NCBI RefSeq assembly: GCF_963576615.1
Contig: NC_088711.1
Coordinates: 15,733,869 to 15,797,868, forward strand
Length of the DNA: 64,000 nt
DNA from: Watersipora subatra
Taxonomy: Eukaryota; Bryozoa; Gymnolaemata; Cheilostomatida; Watersiporidae
Reading direction: 5' to 3'
Shown here one piece after another: positions 23,901 through 35,640 of this stretch. Position 1 is the first letter of the stretch, and each line of letters begins with the position of its first letter. The notes under the pieces are model-generated. The model worked only from the letters and a program-made list of their open reading frames with translations. It was not told the DNA's origin and did not search any database. A program made the position numbers and the translations under genes.

Positions 23901-26900
23901 AACCCATTTTGTAAACAAAATACTAAATAGGTATGCTGAGCATTAATTTGTTTTTACCTCTGTTCCATAATTAATGCTATTGTCTAATGCTGAAGGTAGA
24001 AAAGCTATACATTAAAATGTAACCTGTACAAATAGCTTAGCCGCATGTCATTTTCTGTAGTGGTTTTCTCAAGAAATTGCGTGTCGTCATCTCTTGTGTA
24101 AAGGCACCTTTAGTCAGTAATGTTACCCACTCTATCTGATCTTATGGGTTTATATTTTTCAAAGACAATTGAGGAAGGCTTTGCAAATTAGCTAGTTACA
24201 TAGTTACACATAGCCCAAAGTAGTCTATTGCTTATCATATTCCTCGGATGTATATCAGGCTTTAGTAATTAGTCGTTCGCACCAAATATCTAGTTGGTCC
24301 AATGACAGTTGTATGCATGTATTGCATAGACTAGATTTACTGTTTTTCCTCATTCTTCACGTCTTCATAAGTTATGATTATATGGTGGGCTTATGTTGTA
24401 ATCCTGTTCCTGGCATTTAAAATTTAATGTTTTTTAGTATTTTGGACCAAAGGAACATCAAAGTGTCTCGTGTTGTATATCAGTCAAAATATTTGGTTCG
24501 TTGTATTCTATAACCTGTGGTTCTAGGACTAACTTGCCGTTTGGATACAACCGAGCTCTTGGAGAAGAGGGTGAAGTCGCGATTTTCCCATCGGTATATC
24601 TACCTGACGGACCAAGTTGCATATCCAGAGCTTCAGTCGCTATTAGCCTTTTATTTGAAGCATTCCGAATCGTTGTGCAGGGCCAAAGGCTCGCTCGCGA
24701 CTCAGTGGAATAAAAAGATAGACCAGTTGCTGCTTGACCCACAGATTAAGGACTCTCTCTTGTTCCGCTTCAGCATATCTGCAGATATGAATTCGGTAAA
24801 ACAACTGGCAGCTCTTATCATTACTGCCTGTTCTCGGTCCCAAGCTCTACCAGATAATTCACACTTTCTTGAATCCTTTAAGATACTGGACACAGATCCT
24901 AAAGCCACCATGTTACAAGGTTTGTCATTTCACATAATCGCTAGCTTTGATGCGCTAGCCACTTCAGGTGCAATTGTCCTACATGACACTATTATCAAAG
25001 AGAGGATAACTCTTAGTTAAACATTATATTGTCAGCAAATCTTGTTATTAAGTGAGACCTTTCAGGTTCTGTCAATTGAGAAGCATATTTCTGCGTTTGT
25101 TCGTATTTCTCACAACATCCTGGTTAATAATGCTCTCTTATTGCCTTGGCTCCTATATTACACCCTGCATCTACTCAGAGCTGCCCTCAAATCATCTCAA
25201 ATCATGGTGATTTGAATATTCGAATATTTGAAACAAATCATATTGTACTGATTTGACACAATTGGTGATTTGATTTGAAAAGTTTGGGAAGTAACTTAAT
25301 TTGAAGTTTCAGGCTGATTTGAAGATTTGATTTGAAAACTAAATCAAATCACACCGCTACCTATAGCCTTGTTGTTTGTAACTGATCAAAATATTTTTAC
25401 ATCTGATATGCACGAAACTTTGGCAAAAAATACGCACCATTGATACTGAGGCTAAGCGCACGCGCAGGTTTCCCTCTACAGAAAAAAGAAAAGGACCGCG
25501 TGTCATGTCGAGTGTTTGGTAAAAGTGGCTTCACCATGAGGCCACACAAGAGCTCATTGACATCTGAAAACTTGTGCAAGCTAGTTTTTTTCTAAAATGC
25601 ATCTTGTGTACCCTAAGACACTTATGTATTCGCGGCATCTAACTTTCGCATTTTCGCGGCAACATCCTCTCGCGAAAATTTCATGAGTGAAACTAATCTA
25701 TCATAACGAACGAATCATAATGAGCGAAAACGCGAAATTAAATGGCTTTGTTCATTGATATTCACAATAAAATCGTCATATTAGAAATGCAGGCAAGTTT
25801 CGTGTGTGGTTGGCTCATTGGGCAATTTTTGCTAAACTCATTATAGCTAATACACCGACTGAGCAGCATGGCAAAACAAATTAAGATAATAAGTTTTTTT
25901 GGAAAAGCCTAGACAAATTAGGAAGATGATGATATTAGTTTAATCATTGAATTTGTAACTGATGAGGATGACAGTCTGGTAGGGAAAGTCATAAAATTGA
26001 ATAATAATTATTGTGGTGAGGAATTTTATTACCAACCAAAAGCAATAACAACCCGGAGCCATGGCCACCGCCTGCTATAAATACTTGAATTCTAATATTG
26101 GTACCACATAGGTCACTGCGGCAGGGACCTTGACGTCATTGATAGTCTAGGAAACAAATGGCAGCAAGCGATCAAATTGCATTATTGATCTCGCCTACAC
26201 ATTTCTACCTGCGGTTCACAAATAAAAACTACCGTACTTTTTGGACTATTAGCCGCTACTTTTTTCTAATGATTTGAGCCATGCGGCTTATATAAGGGTG
26301 CGGCTAATCTGTGGCTTTTTCTTTCACTGCTAGGGCGCATTAACGGGAATCTCCAATTAGTTTCTAGCGGTGAAAGAAAATACGAAACAATGCCTCACGG
26401 TACTGTCCGTTAGGCACTAAGTTAAAAAGCATCGGATAATACGAAACTGTGCCGTTCTGCACTGTTCCGTTTTAAATGGCAAAGTTGCTGCCACGTTAAT
26501 AAGCAGTCCTTAGTTCTGCGGCCTATACAAAGGTACGGCTTATGTATTGTTTTATTATAGTTTATTGGAAAATAAAGCAGATTCAGCTTATATAGAGGTG
26601 CGTTTTATAGTCCGAAAAGTACGGTAGTCCCAAATTGAAAAATATTTCGTACCAGTGAACTGGACCTGAGGAATCTAATGATGTTTGTTCCACTGCATTT
26701 ATTTTCACATCATTATATTTTCGCACTTATCAGAGCTACGAAATTAAGTTGCAGCGAAATTTTACTCTGTATGCTACTCACGAAACTAAATACTAGCGAA
26801 ATATAAGTGTCCTAGGGTATGTAAGTTATAGCTGTGCAATATGAGTTTTTTGCATTCCGATACAATATGCAATAAATATCTACGATATCAATATTCGATA

Positions 26901-29900
26901 CGATATTTGCATTCCCAATGATTAAAGAGTAATTAATGATGTTAGGTTTTGCAGTGACATAAATGATAACTGTATTGTAATAAAACCAAATGTTAGAAAA
27001 TGGTATGATGTGCTCTGCAATGATGTTTTAACATACCTTGTAGAACATAGAACAAAACCAAATCTAATGATGAATTTAGCATTCATATAGTGGTACAGAG
27101 TCGCAGCTTTACTATTCCTATTCATAGAACCCGAAACGGGCAGGGAAACTCCCTGCCCTTCCCATCTGATTCAGGTGGATAAGACTACAGGCTACAGCTA
27201 CATTATATACTGTAGATTGATCATACTGTGCAACAATCGAGCGAACAATCTGAAAGAGTATTTCAAATCATTCTCAAATGATTCGGGATTTGAATTCGTT
27301 ATAGGGCTGATTTGATTTAATTTGCTTCGAATCTGCTGACAAGGGCGAGGGATTTGATTTGTAGTTCGCCGGATATAATTTGATTTGAGTCATAAAAAAG
27401 TGATTTGAAAGCAGCTCTGCATCTACTATCTTGCCAGTAGAACTAAAGTGTGTGATCTATTAGGCTGCATACCTACTCAGTGTCGTCATCGAAGATGTGA
27501 ACAAAAAGAAATCATGTCGTACTTAGTTTCGCTTCAACTTTGTTTTTGAGGTAATGCACAACCAAACATCTCGCATGTTGTGGTTTGATTGTATAAGTAT
27601 ACTTACAGCTACTATTGTTGAGAATCTCTGCAGAGATGCGTATGAGCTCAACGATTATTCATAGCTCAAATACTTTTTGCTTTGGTACATGGATTTTGAT
27701 ACAGTGAAGGCGAACATTAACGAACTCAAGTTTTCTTATTTTAGTTTTTTACTACTTATAGCTATCATTTTATATTATCTTATTTTCCCATTATGTTCAA
27801 TGACAATCAATTTGATTTACTAAACTAAAGGTATCTGAATTTGTACTTGTTCATTTGGCATCAGAATCTCATCAGCTAAAACATCCGTGGGAAACATCTA
27901 AATGCTTTTTATATTAATGTTTTAATATATGTATATAAAGATTTTGAAAAAGTATGGAAAGTTTGAAAAATATATATGTAGGGGAGAAGTGTGTAATGTG
28001 GACAGTTTTTCTTTTTGTTACAGTTACCACTATTCTATTCACTTTAGAATGCTCTAAATTATATCTTTAGCTTGCAGAGTTTGTTGGCTCTCTTTTCTTA
28101 ATTGCATGTTTAGTAATCCAAGCAATAGTTTTTCCAGAATCCACCATTTCGTAAACCACATGATTATCCACATTACCCACCATCGGTGGGTAATGTGGAC
28201 CGGTGCAGTGGGTAATGTGAACATGTCATTTTTTGTCAATAAAGTAAAAAAAAATCAGATATTCAAATAACTACAAGTAATATCTGCATGTGGTTATATG
28301 TAATTTAACATAAACTATACATGAATAATTCAAATCTGACAATATAAGATAATAATTCTACTAAGTCATGGTAATAAATCAGATTGTCTTTTAGTGTTGT
28401 TGGTATAACAAATTATGTCTAGATCTTAAAACCAAATATGAATCCACTTCTGGTTCTTTCTGTATTTCCGTGTGACAGCGGTTTAGTTAAGACTAATTCG
28501 AGCTGGCTGCGGCTCACATATTTACAATCGGGTAGGTCTGGCTTGAAAACCTTCCCACTCCTGTGCCGGTAAAAGTCTACTTCCAACTCTTCAGAGGCAA
28601 TAGTTTTAATCAAATTAAGGCAATTAATTTAACATTCATTTTTATAATTACAACATTTTAAAAAACTCGCGTCTACTAATCACAATCAATAGATGGTGCA
28701 AAACCACATTCACTTTTGCATTCGTAGTTATTGGCAAATAATTGTTGGACTGAGAAATCTACATGCACGTATATTAGTAAATTTACTAGTAAGCCTAGTA
28801 GTAGTAGTAGTAAAAATTTAGACTTAACATTGAAACTAGCAAATTAAGCAGTTTATGTCATATGCGTTGCAGCACAGAGTAATTTGGACATGGCATAAGG
28901 GTAATGTGGACATGTCCACATTACCCCATCTTATATATTATTACAAATTTTGATAAACCTCAGTCATAGTCTGACAATCAATAGAGATAAACAGCACAAT
29001 ATGCTTTGTTTGTGTACATATTGCCCCAAAAGTTCCAACAACATTCACATTATGTAACCCAGGTAGTAAAATTTAATTAAAAATTACTATTTGTATGATA
29101 AATATTCAGATGTTTACAGATTGATGTATGATGGATAGAAACTTCCAAAAAAGCATGTGGCTTCTTCTAACAGGAAAAGGAATGGTTTTATAACATGAAA
29201 CAAGTGGAATTGGTTATAAACTTTAGCTAATAATTTAACTGTCCACATTTCCCAGCTGTCCACATTACCCACTTCTCCCCTATATGGCATGGCTCAAACC
29301 TTCCATATTTTCATGTAATAAATTTGTTATGAATTAATATTTTTGTATAATGTCAAGAGAACACCGTATTTTAACAATATGTTAGAATTAGAAAAATGAA
29401 CAGAAATAATCATTTTTTCAATGTCGACTGGAAATAGTTTCAGGGCTCTATAATTATTTTAAATTCTTTAAGTTTAAGTGCTAAAATGTATAAAAATTAT
29501 CTATTAAAATTCCTCTGTCTTAAAAGTAGAGTATTCGTAAAATCGTTTTCAATCGTCATAAATTTTTGTCAACGGTTTGCAAAAAAAAGGTTTTCACTAG
29601 TAACGCATTCTAGAAGATTCTAGGACACACAAACAGACTGGCATAATCTTAAAACCATAACTCAAAAGCTATCTGTCTGATATATAAACATGATAGAGGT
29701 GTTTGCTACTGGTGCGGTGCACTTGACCTTGCCCCTAGTGTGCAGATGATTATGTTGTAAGTGGCGCAAGGCAGCAATAAAAAATGGCGGCCACTATTAG
29801 ATAATTTATCTGGTCGGTATTGATATGAAGACGCTTTTTGTAACTCAAATGTCTGTTTCAGAGCTATGCATCGTGAGCTTATATTGCAATTACCTTGTTT

Positions 29901-31343
29901 CAAAAGTGGTGTGTCATTTTGCTAATAGTCATTTTGGCTAATAGCACACTCATTGCCAAAAAGAGAATAAGCATTATTCGACTATTGACAGTTATGATTT
30001 TGACATGTTGGCATTTACCCGATAAGAGCTGATAGCTATATATGCAACAGTGTTTAGTATGAACCCCATTGGTGTTGATTCCTAGATCAGCGCGTTAGCA
30101 TTTGCTTGTATAACTTTTGCTTCCCTCGCATCTCATTGGCTAACTCTGATAAGAGCATTTTGGATGCAAAATTTGGATGCAATTAATCTAAATATATGAA
30201 TTTATATTAATATATATAAATGTCCGTCGTTTGGTCTGTCCAACTATAGCCGTTAAAATTTAGGACTGAAATATCAGCTTTGTGCTGTATTTCATCTCGA
30301 AAACGCTCTCATCGGAGTTAGCCAATGAGATGCGATTTCATCGCATCTCATTGGCTAACTCTGATGAGAGCGTTTTTTAAATTTGGATGCAAGTAATCTA
30401 ATTATATGAATTTATATTAATATATATAAATGTCGTCGTTGGGTCTGTCCAACTATAGCCGTTAAAATTTAGGGAAAAAATATCTAAATATCCCCCCCAT
30501 TCCCTAGACGATTATCTTACCAATTAAGCTATGCTATTCATTAGACCTTGTGAGTTAAAATACGCATAACACTAAAGCTTGCTCTCACAGCTCTTATTAG
30601 TAAGTTTAGCAAAATGAATAGTAGCTTACTCAAATTAGCCATCGGCAATGTGCCAGGCTAATGGTAGGCAACTACATTACTTGTTACTGTTTATAAGCTG
30701 ATTTTTATTACCAGTGCAACGCCGGAATTCGGCTAGTATGTCCATAAACGATAATTACTTTTGTGATAAAAAAATGTAGAAAAAAAGCATTAAAAAGAAT
30801 CTTGGACTAATGCGGCTAATGTTAGAGAAGCAGTGCCTTCAGTCTGGCATCAGCCTTCTGTCTACATATCCATTTATGCATATTGTTCCATTCTGAGTAT
30901 CGGAAGGCTAAGGAATGGTTATCTAATTAGCCACCTTTTTAGATAAAGTGAGGCACTTTTAAAAAATAAAACTTGGTGATTCTCTTTTGTTCACAGGTTT
31001 GTCAATTGTCGAACTCTGTCTGATCATTGCGATGAAACAACTCACAGAAATTTACTCGGATGAGCCCTTCAACTTTCAGATGGTGTACGAACATTTTAGG
31101 AAATTCAGTGAAAGAAAATCTTGCATGAAGACTTGTCCGCGGACGATCGCTATAAAAGCTTTTGAACATTTAATTGATTTAGAAATTGTTACTCCGGCAG
31201 ACCAATCATCTAAAGTCTTGAAGCAGTATCAACCAATGAGACTGCTAGTTACAGCCAAAGAAATTGATGATGCTGTCCTGCACTACACCGGATGTCCTTC
31301 TGAAATCGTGCAGTGGTCATATATGGATTGTGCACGGGTTTGA
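20901..31343 (+). CDS. ORC4: ORC4, origin recognition complex subunit 4
   Basis: Five coding exons join in phase: 20901-21060, 21243-21352, 22241-22520, 24527-24919 and 30997-31343. They give 429 residues, against 436 in human. Introns are GT-AG. ORC4 is an AAA+ subunit of the hexamer that marks replication origins and loads MCM2-7 with CDC6 and CDT1 in the nucleus. GPRGSGKT (63-70) is an intact Walker A motif. IVIVLDEF (147-154) is Walker B with Asp152 and Glu153. [15 protein letters not shown] follows at 159-173. [20 protein letters not shown] carries the conserved arginines of the inter-subunit ATP site. [14 protein letters not shown] and [15 protein letters not shown] belong to the C-terminal winged-helix part. 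ATG 20901 gives an N-terminus of the usual length, and a splice acceptor 12 bases before it implies a 5'UTR exon upstream. The last intron is 6.1 kb and full of transposons, yet no exon is damaged. A polyadenylation signal AATAAA lies at 31597-31602. Confidence 0.96.
21536..21775 (+). repeat. Dispersed repeat, copy B (ORC4 intron 2)
   Basis: Same-orientation copy of 14733-14995, with TTTTTAATCATTTTCAAGAA, ACTACACAAGCCGAGTTTCT and ACCACGATAAGGAATTTGCT in the same order and spacing. Similarity stops at about 21775. The 73-codon frame beginning in its end has no recognisable product. Confidence 0.8.
22521..24526. other. ORC4 intron 3
   Basis: The 2.0-kb intron shows no gene or delimited element. 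A 76-codon frame at 23484-23714 is hydrophobic in part but has no recognisable domain. Confidence 0.6.
25611..26817. mobile_element. TA-flanked DNA element nested in the hAT element
   Basis: The left end CCCTAAGACACTTATGTATT and the right end ATATAAGTGTCCTAGGG are imperfect inverted repeats of about 22 bp, with further CGCGAAA/TTTCGCT-type similarity inside. The dinucleotide TA flanks both ends (25609-25610 and 26818-26819), which fits a Tc1/mariner-type insertion. No transposase frame was seen. It is itself interrupted at 26232-26624. Confidence 0.7.
26232..26624. mobile_element. CCGTACTTTTYGGACTAT MITE, innermost insertion
   Basis: The ends are CCGTACTTTTTGGACTAT and ATAGTCCGAAAAGTACGG with TA on both sides (26230-26231 and 26625-26626). 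GCGGCTTATATAAGGGTGCG and related GCGGCCTATACAAAGGTACG blocks lie inside. As I recall, this end sequence belongs to a MITE family found in many animal genomes. It is 393 bp long and has no coding capacity. Confidence 0.85.
27981..29280 (-). mobile_element. pogo/Tigger-like element with repeated terminal motif
   Basis: The ends GGGGAGAAGTGTGTAATGTG and CACATTACCCACTTCTCCCC are near-perfect inverted repeats, and TA flanks both (27979-27980 and 29281-29282). The terminal motif GGGTAATGTGGACA recurs inside as two palindromes: 28167-28199 (15-bp arms) and 28899-28926 (a 28-bp perfect palindrome). A minus-strand relic frame resembles the tail of a pogo-type DDE transposase, in keeping with the TA target. 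At 1,300 bp it is too short for a full gene. Confidence 0.75.
28419..28613 (-). pseudogene. C-terminal relic of a pogo/Tigger-type transposase
   Basis: The minus strand reads [20 protein letters not shown] followed by [20 protein letters not shown] and an FIFGF end. The pattern V-x-F-x-R, then F-x-x-P-x-x-x-D-x-x-x-V, then a Leu-x-x-P turn and a final F-x-F resembles the region after the DDE domain of Tigger/jerky-like transposases. No catalytic residues are present. It is a fragment of 64 codons inside the 27981-29280 element, which supports the assignment. Confidence 0.4.
30123..30482. repeat. Direct duplication of about 150 bp around a 37-bp-arm inverted repeat
   Basis: The segment from CTCATTGGCTAACTCTGAT through GTCCAACTATAGCCGTTAAA occurs at 30129-30271 and again at 30347-30469 with few changes. 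Between them, 30300-30336 and 30340-30376 form a hairpin with 37-bp arms, one mismatch and a 3-base loop. The hairpin arm is the same CTCATTGGCTAACTCTGAT block in opposite orientation. A tRNA-like stretch on the minus strand follows at 30488-30545 (TAGCTTAATTGGTAAGATAA), so this may be a SINE-associated repeat. Confidence 0.75.
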
Positions 31344-32197
31344 TGGTTAGCGACATGGATTCCTGTATAGTACCCTTCAACTACGCTATTCGAGAGAGAG
31401 CTATAATATTAGCATTGTCCAAGGTGATCTGAAGGTGAATGTTGCATTTCGGTTTGCTTTCATCAGCCTGGAGTGATGTGAAGTTGGCTACTAAACAGTC
31501 AAATGGAAAGTTGCTGGCTCAAAGACTGAAGTATGAAGGAAAACTCTATTTAACTTATACCCTCATTTTGTCTCTCTGTTTTTACTACAAGATTGCAATA
31601 AAGTATTCGGTAAAAACGTCATTTTTCATTTTTTCAACTGTTTTTTAACTTTGGTTTTGCATAGTTGGTACAAATATACCTAATAGCCATTTTATGCACG
31701 TTACATGCAATAATGAGCCAAATAAAAACATTTCTATTTTGTATATATGTGCAGTTTAGTTAGTATCAATAACTCTAGATTGTAACTACGAGGAGTTACA
31801 ATGCGTGGCCATACTTCACCCATAATGCAAGGAACTGTTATTAGAACAACATATTGGTGATCATAACATTAATTTTGGTATGGCAGGTTGCCTAAAATAT
31901 CATGTAATAACTTAATTACATTGGTATTTGAGCTTTTAAAAATCAATGATTGATTAGTTATAGAGCATCATATGTGGATCAATATAAAATGTGTGGAAAC
32001 CCAACAGCGTCGATAGAAATGCTCAACTGTTTTCAGATAACTCATCACTGGCATCAGTTGTTGTCATGAGTTGCATAAAGAGATATCATAGCAAATCCAC
32101 CTGTAGCCTATGACTCGAAATTTGCATTAGAACAATCACAGTACTTCCATTTAGCCATTAAGGTGTTTCCTTAGCAAACATCACAGTTAATATAACC

Positions 32198-32235
32198 AAT
32201 GATATACAGTCCCCACATGGGGGTTGTATATCATT
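32198..32235. repeat. Hairpin of the AATGATATACAG family, copy 1
   Basis: AATGATATACAGTCCCC pairs with GGGGGTTGTATATCATT. The two non-Watson-Crick positions are G-T pairs, so an RNA copy would still fold fully. A perfect relative lies at 37013-37046. Confidence 0.75.
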
Positions 32236-32646
32236 AATATAACAACTACAGTTTGAGCTTTAGTGAAATCATTTTGGGTATGCATCTTTAAGAAATGTAC
32301 TCACACAACCGTTTTGTATAGCTACATTGAGTCATTCTATGTTGTAAGGCATTGGGTATCTTAGACAGTAGTTGACACAGTAATTATGCATGCAGAGGAT
32401 CATAGATATGTGATCTGGTTAGCTACTGGCTTTTTAAACAAGCCTCTTTTTCAATTTCAGAGACTAATTTACATTAAAACGGGGTTAACTTGTAGGTCTA
32501 TTCTGGGTATTCTAAAAATGTGGTTGTGAAATGTAATTACAAATACAGGTGATGCATTGCTGTGTATATTGCTGTATATTCTGGATATTTGTGCATTGAT
32601 CCATGAGCTAATTTCATCTTTACTTACCTAGACATCTGGGTTTTCT

Positions 32647-32880
32647 GAATTTCATTACACACAGTAAACACAATATTGGATAGCCAAGCCTAGTGCTATT
32701 TTACAAAAGTGGACTACAGCCATATTGTAAGGCATTTTTGGAGTATAGAGAAGATAAATCTTGATCTGATCAATGAAGATAGAATTTGCTAATTCTAAAT
32801 AACCAGTATTAGTAAACAGCCTACAGTAGTTATAAACTTCAAGAACCTAAAACCTAGGAAAGATAATGTTACCATACAAC
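32647..32880 (+). repeat. Dispersed repeat flanking the unidentified gene, copy A
   Basis: Shares order and sequence with 35408-35640, for example GAATTTCATTACA, GGACTACAGCCATATTGTAA, TAGAGAAGATAAATC and AGATAGAATTT. The copies are in direct orientation 2.8 kb apart on either side of the gene at 33581-34642. Confidence 0.7.
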
Positions 32881-33580
32881 TGCTATGAAATTACTAAATA
32901 AACTATTGAGAGAAGTTAGTAGTATACTTGTTCCTAAATTCTGATTGTTCAACTACCTAATTTCACTTTGTGATCAACAAGACTGGTGTAATAATAAAGC
33001 AGACCAAAATTTTAAATTGCCCCAACATTGATATTCTCACATAAAAATGTATTCAAAATATAATGCACCGTTGAACAGTATAGCTCACATCTGGTGCTAC
33101 TAGAAATTTTAGTTCACTGTTACTAACTAACGGTTTTCATATGAGGCCATTTCACAAGTCTGTTACCAGGCAATGTTTTAGGAATTCCTTTACACATAAC
33201 TGTAATATTTCAGATGTTGCAAGACTAATAGAAATGTACTGAAATGAACTATCATGGCAATTCGAAAACATTTTTGTCAATCAAGTAAGATTCACCAGTA
33301 CTATCCATTGTTTGTACATCTGTCTATCGGTACTTTATACATAGCATTGCTGTATTGTGATCAATGAGTATTTACTCTCTAAGTTTATGTTTTAATTTTA
33401 TTACAAAAAAACTTATTTTCATACTTTTTCTACTTGCGACATGACTTCAACTTTATGCCAAGCTTTTCAGACAGTTTTAAATAGTTTTTTGGTGTCACAT
33501 GACCTTTCACTCCTTGTCTCGGTTTATGCTTGTACAAATGTAACTAGCCAATATTTTATCACAATTGAATACTTTTGCAG

Positions 33581-34642
33581 AATATAATTTGGAATTTCCT
33601 AACAGAAGATGTAGATCATCGTCTCGCAAAAAAGGTCGAGCTGGACAAAAACGGCGGAGTGGTAATCGTATGTTTGCATAGATATATTTTTTAAAATGTT
33701 AAGTAAACCATTGGAATTGTTGTTAGGAAACAGTCTAAAACAAATGGTGCTAAAACAAATAGTTAAACCAGGCAATCAATAATTAATCGTTTCATTATTC
33801 TTTTGCAGTTTTCTTTGAATAATAAACAAAATCGATTAGAGCTAGAAATCTCCCTTTTTGCTGTTATTGCTGATTGTAAATTTGGTTTACTGATTCATCT
33901 TTAATCAATAATCTGTTCGTCATACATCGATATATTTTTTCAGTTTTTTACAAATTTTCCCATAACATGAAAGTTCTTTCAATGATTACTAAAAACAAAT
34001 TTTTGGAAAGCCTTGTTTGGTTATCTTGTTAAAACGCATTGATAAGACAAGAAAAAGCAGAATTTACAAAGTTTAGCTTTTAACTACCCAATCAGCAAGC
34101 AGTGGACTGTCTAAGAAAACAAGAGCTTACAACTCCCATATCACATAATTTTAGAAAGAAGTCCTCTGTGTTCTGGCTCAACATCTACCCGACACACATC
34201 AAGCAGGCGTGTGCGCAGAGGGAGGGTTACAAGAAAGGCAAATAGTAATCGAAGGACACGGAAAGGCAGTCAGACAGTTAAAGAAAATCGAAGTGTTACT
34301 TCATCTAGCAGCAGACGATCAGTCGCTAGCTCTGCTACTACAGCATCTAAACGTCAAGCTACATGGAGTCGTTGGAAAACTTATATCGACAGCATTCAGG
34401 CAACAAAATCTCCAATAACATCAACACATAGCTCATCGTATAGTGATTCTACAGATGTTGATGTTTATCGTCACAGTATAAAAACCGTCAGCATTCTAAA
34501 GCAATCTAATAGCGGGCCTACATGTGACATGCCTGTTAGGTTTCGGCTTCCCAATTCTTCACGAATTGTGTATCCGATAAAGTCGTATAAGCGAGGTAAG
34601 GAACTGGAGAGTGACTCATCGGAATATATGGACTACTGTTGA
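33581..34642 (+). CDS. Unidentified Arg/Ser-rich protein, 3' exons only
   Basis: Two exons can be supported: 33581-33661 (acceptor TTTTGCAG, donor GTAATC) and 34155-34642 (acceptor AATTTTAG, stop at 34640-34642). They join in phase, exon 1 ending with one base of a codon. The first exon begins two bases into a codon, so earlier exons exist but were not found. The readable end of about 188 residues is basic and serine-rich: RRCRSSSRKKGRAGQKRRS, later RSVTSSSSRRSVASSATTAS. It then becomes more ordered with VSILKQSNSG, DMPVRFRLPNSSRIVYP and an acidic end ELESDSSEYMDYC. No zinc finger, membrane segment or enzyme motif is visible. SILK followed by VRF resembles paired protein phosphatase 1 docking motifs; this is inference. 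I do not recognise the family. Confidence 0.5.
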
Positions 34643-35407
34643 CTCATAAGTTGTCTGCTCACTCAGTTTTGCACGCCTTCGCCAGTGCAGTTGTTTCTCG
34701 TGTGTGGCTAATGTGATTGTGCTATTGCTTTGATGTCAACGTTTTTATATATTTGTACTAATTTTGGTTTTACAAGTAAAATCAAAGAAGCTTAAGCAAT
34801 AATGGTTGTTAATAGTTGGCAAGGAAATCTCTGCATATTTGTGTGAAACAGTTAGTTTTAGCTGTAGACAGCCAACAGTAAATAATAAACTGCATTGACC
34901 AGTTCTCTGCTGCCAGAAAGTACTTAAACATTTAAGATAAATAAAGGCATCACTGTCGGGCTGTTCTTGCAAAGTATTGCTATAAAACGAACAAATCTTT
35001 TTCTAATCAGTAAATTATATCGCTAGCAACAATTAAAAATGTATTTTAATTGACAATTTTATGCGAAAAGTATACTACCAAATGATCTGAGGTCACTTTT
35101 GAGGTTTATTAAAATAAATAGATGACAAGAGCAAAAGACATCTTTAGTTAAAGATGAATATTGGCTGTTTATGTTATAAATAAAATAATGCTCTCACTTT
35201 TATTACAAGGTAAACACAAAAATTACCAATTTAAAAACTTTCATTGTGGTAAGATGAAACTGGTCCTTACAATGCTAGAAATAGTATCCAGAAATTGGCT
35301 TGTCTAAAATTAATACGTACCTTCACCATGCTATTGCTATCCATTGCATATAATAGCATTGTATGTTCTGTATATAAACTTGATTGAATACGCAAAATTG
35401 TCCGAAT

Positions 35408-35640
35408 TTCATTACATCCGGTAAAATTTATTGGATAGCAAAGTAATGCTACATAAATTTCACAAAAGTTGACTACAGCCATATTGTGAGGTTTTTGAGT
35501 AATAGAGAAGATAAATCCTAACTTAATCTGAGCAATGCAGATAGAATTTCATAATTCTAGACAGCCAGCATTAGGGACAGTAATTACAACCTTCTAGAAT
35601 TTGATAAAAACTTAATCATATGATTGCTATGACTATATTA
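35408..35640 (+). repeat. Dispersed repeat flanking the unidentified gene, copy B
   Basis: Diverged direct copy of 32647-32880; it includes TGACTACAGCCATATTGTGA and TAGAGAAGATAAATCCTAAC. No coding content. Confidence 0.7.

Larger units (their letters stand above)
25176..27419. mobile_element. hAT-type element in ORC4 intron 4, host of nested insertions
   Basis: Ends are CAGAGCTGCCCTCAAATCA and TGATTTGAAAGCAGCTCTG (imperfect inverted repeat). The octamer CATCTACT is perfectly duplicated at 25168-25175 and 27420-27427. Both subterminal regions are packed with GATTTGA/TCAAATC motifs, as in hAT elements where these bind transposase. No transposase frame is present. More than half of its length is a second element inserted at 25611-26817; without it about 1.04 kb remain. 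Confidence 0.9.
31344..33580. other. ORC4 3' flank and spacer
   Basis: AATAAA at 31597-31602 is the best candidate for the ORC4 polyadenylation signal. Beyond that no gene was recognised, although upstream exons of the next gene may lie here unrecognised. The region contains a small hairpin (32198-32235) and a dispersed repeat copy (32647-32880). Confidence 0.5.
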
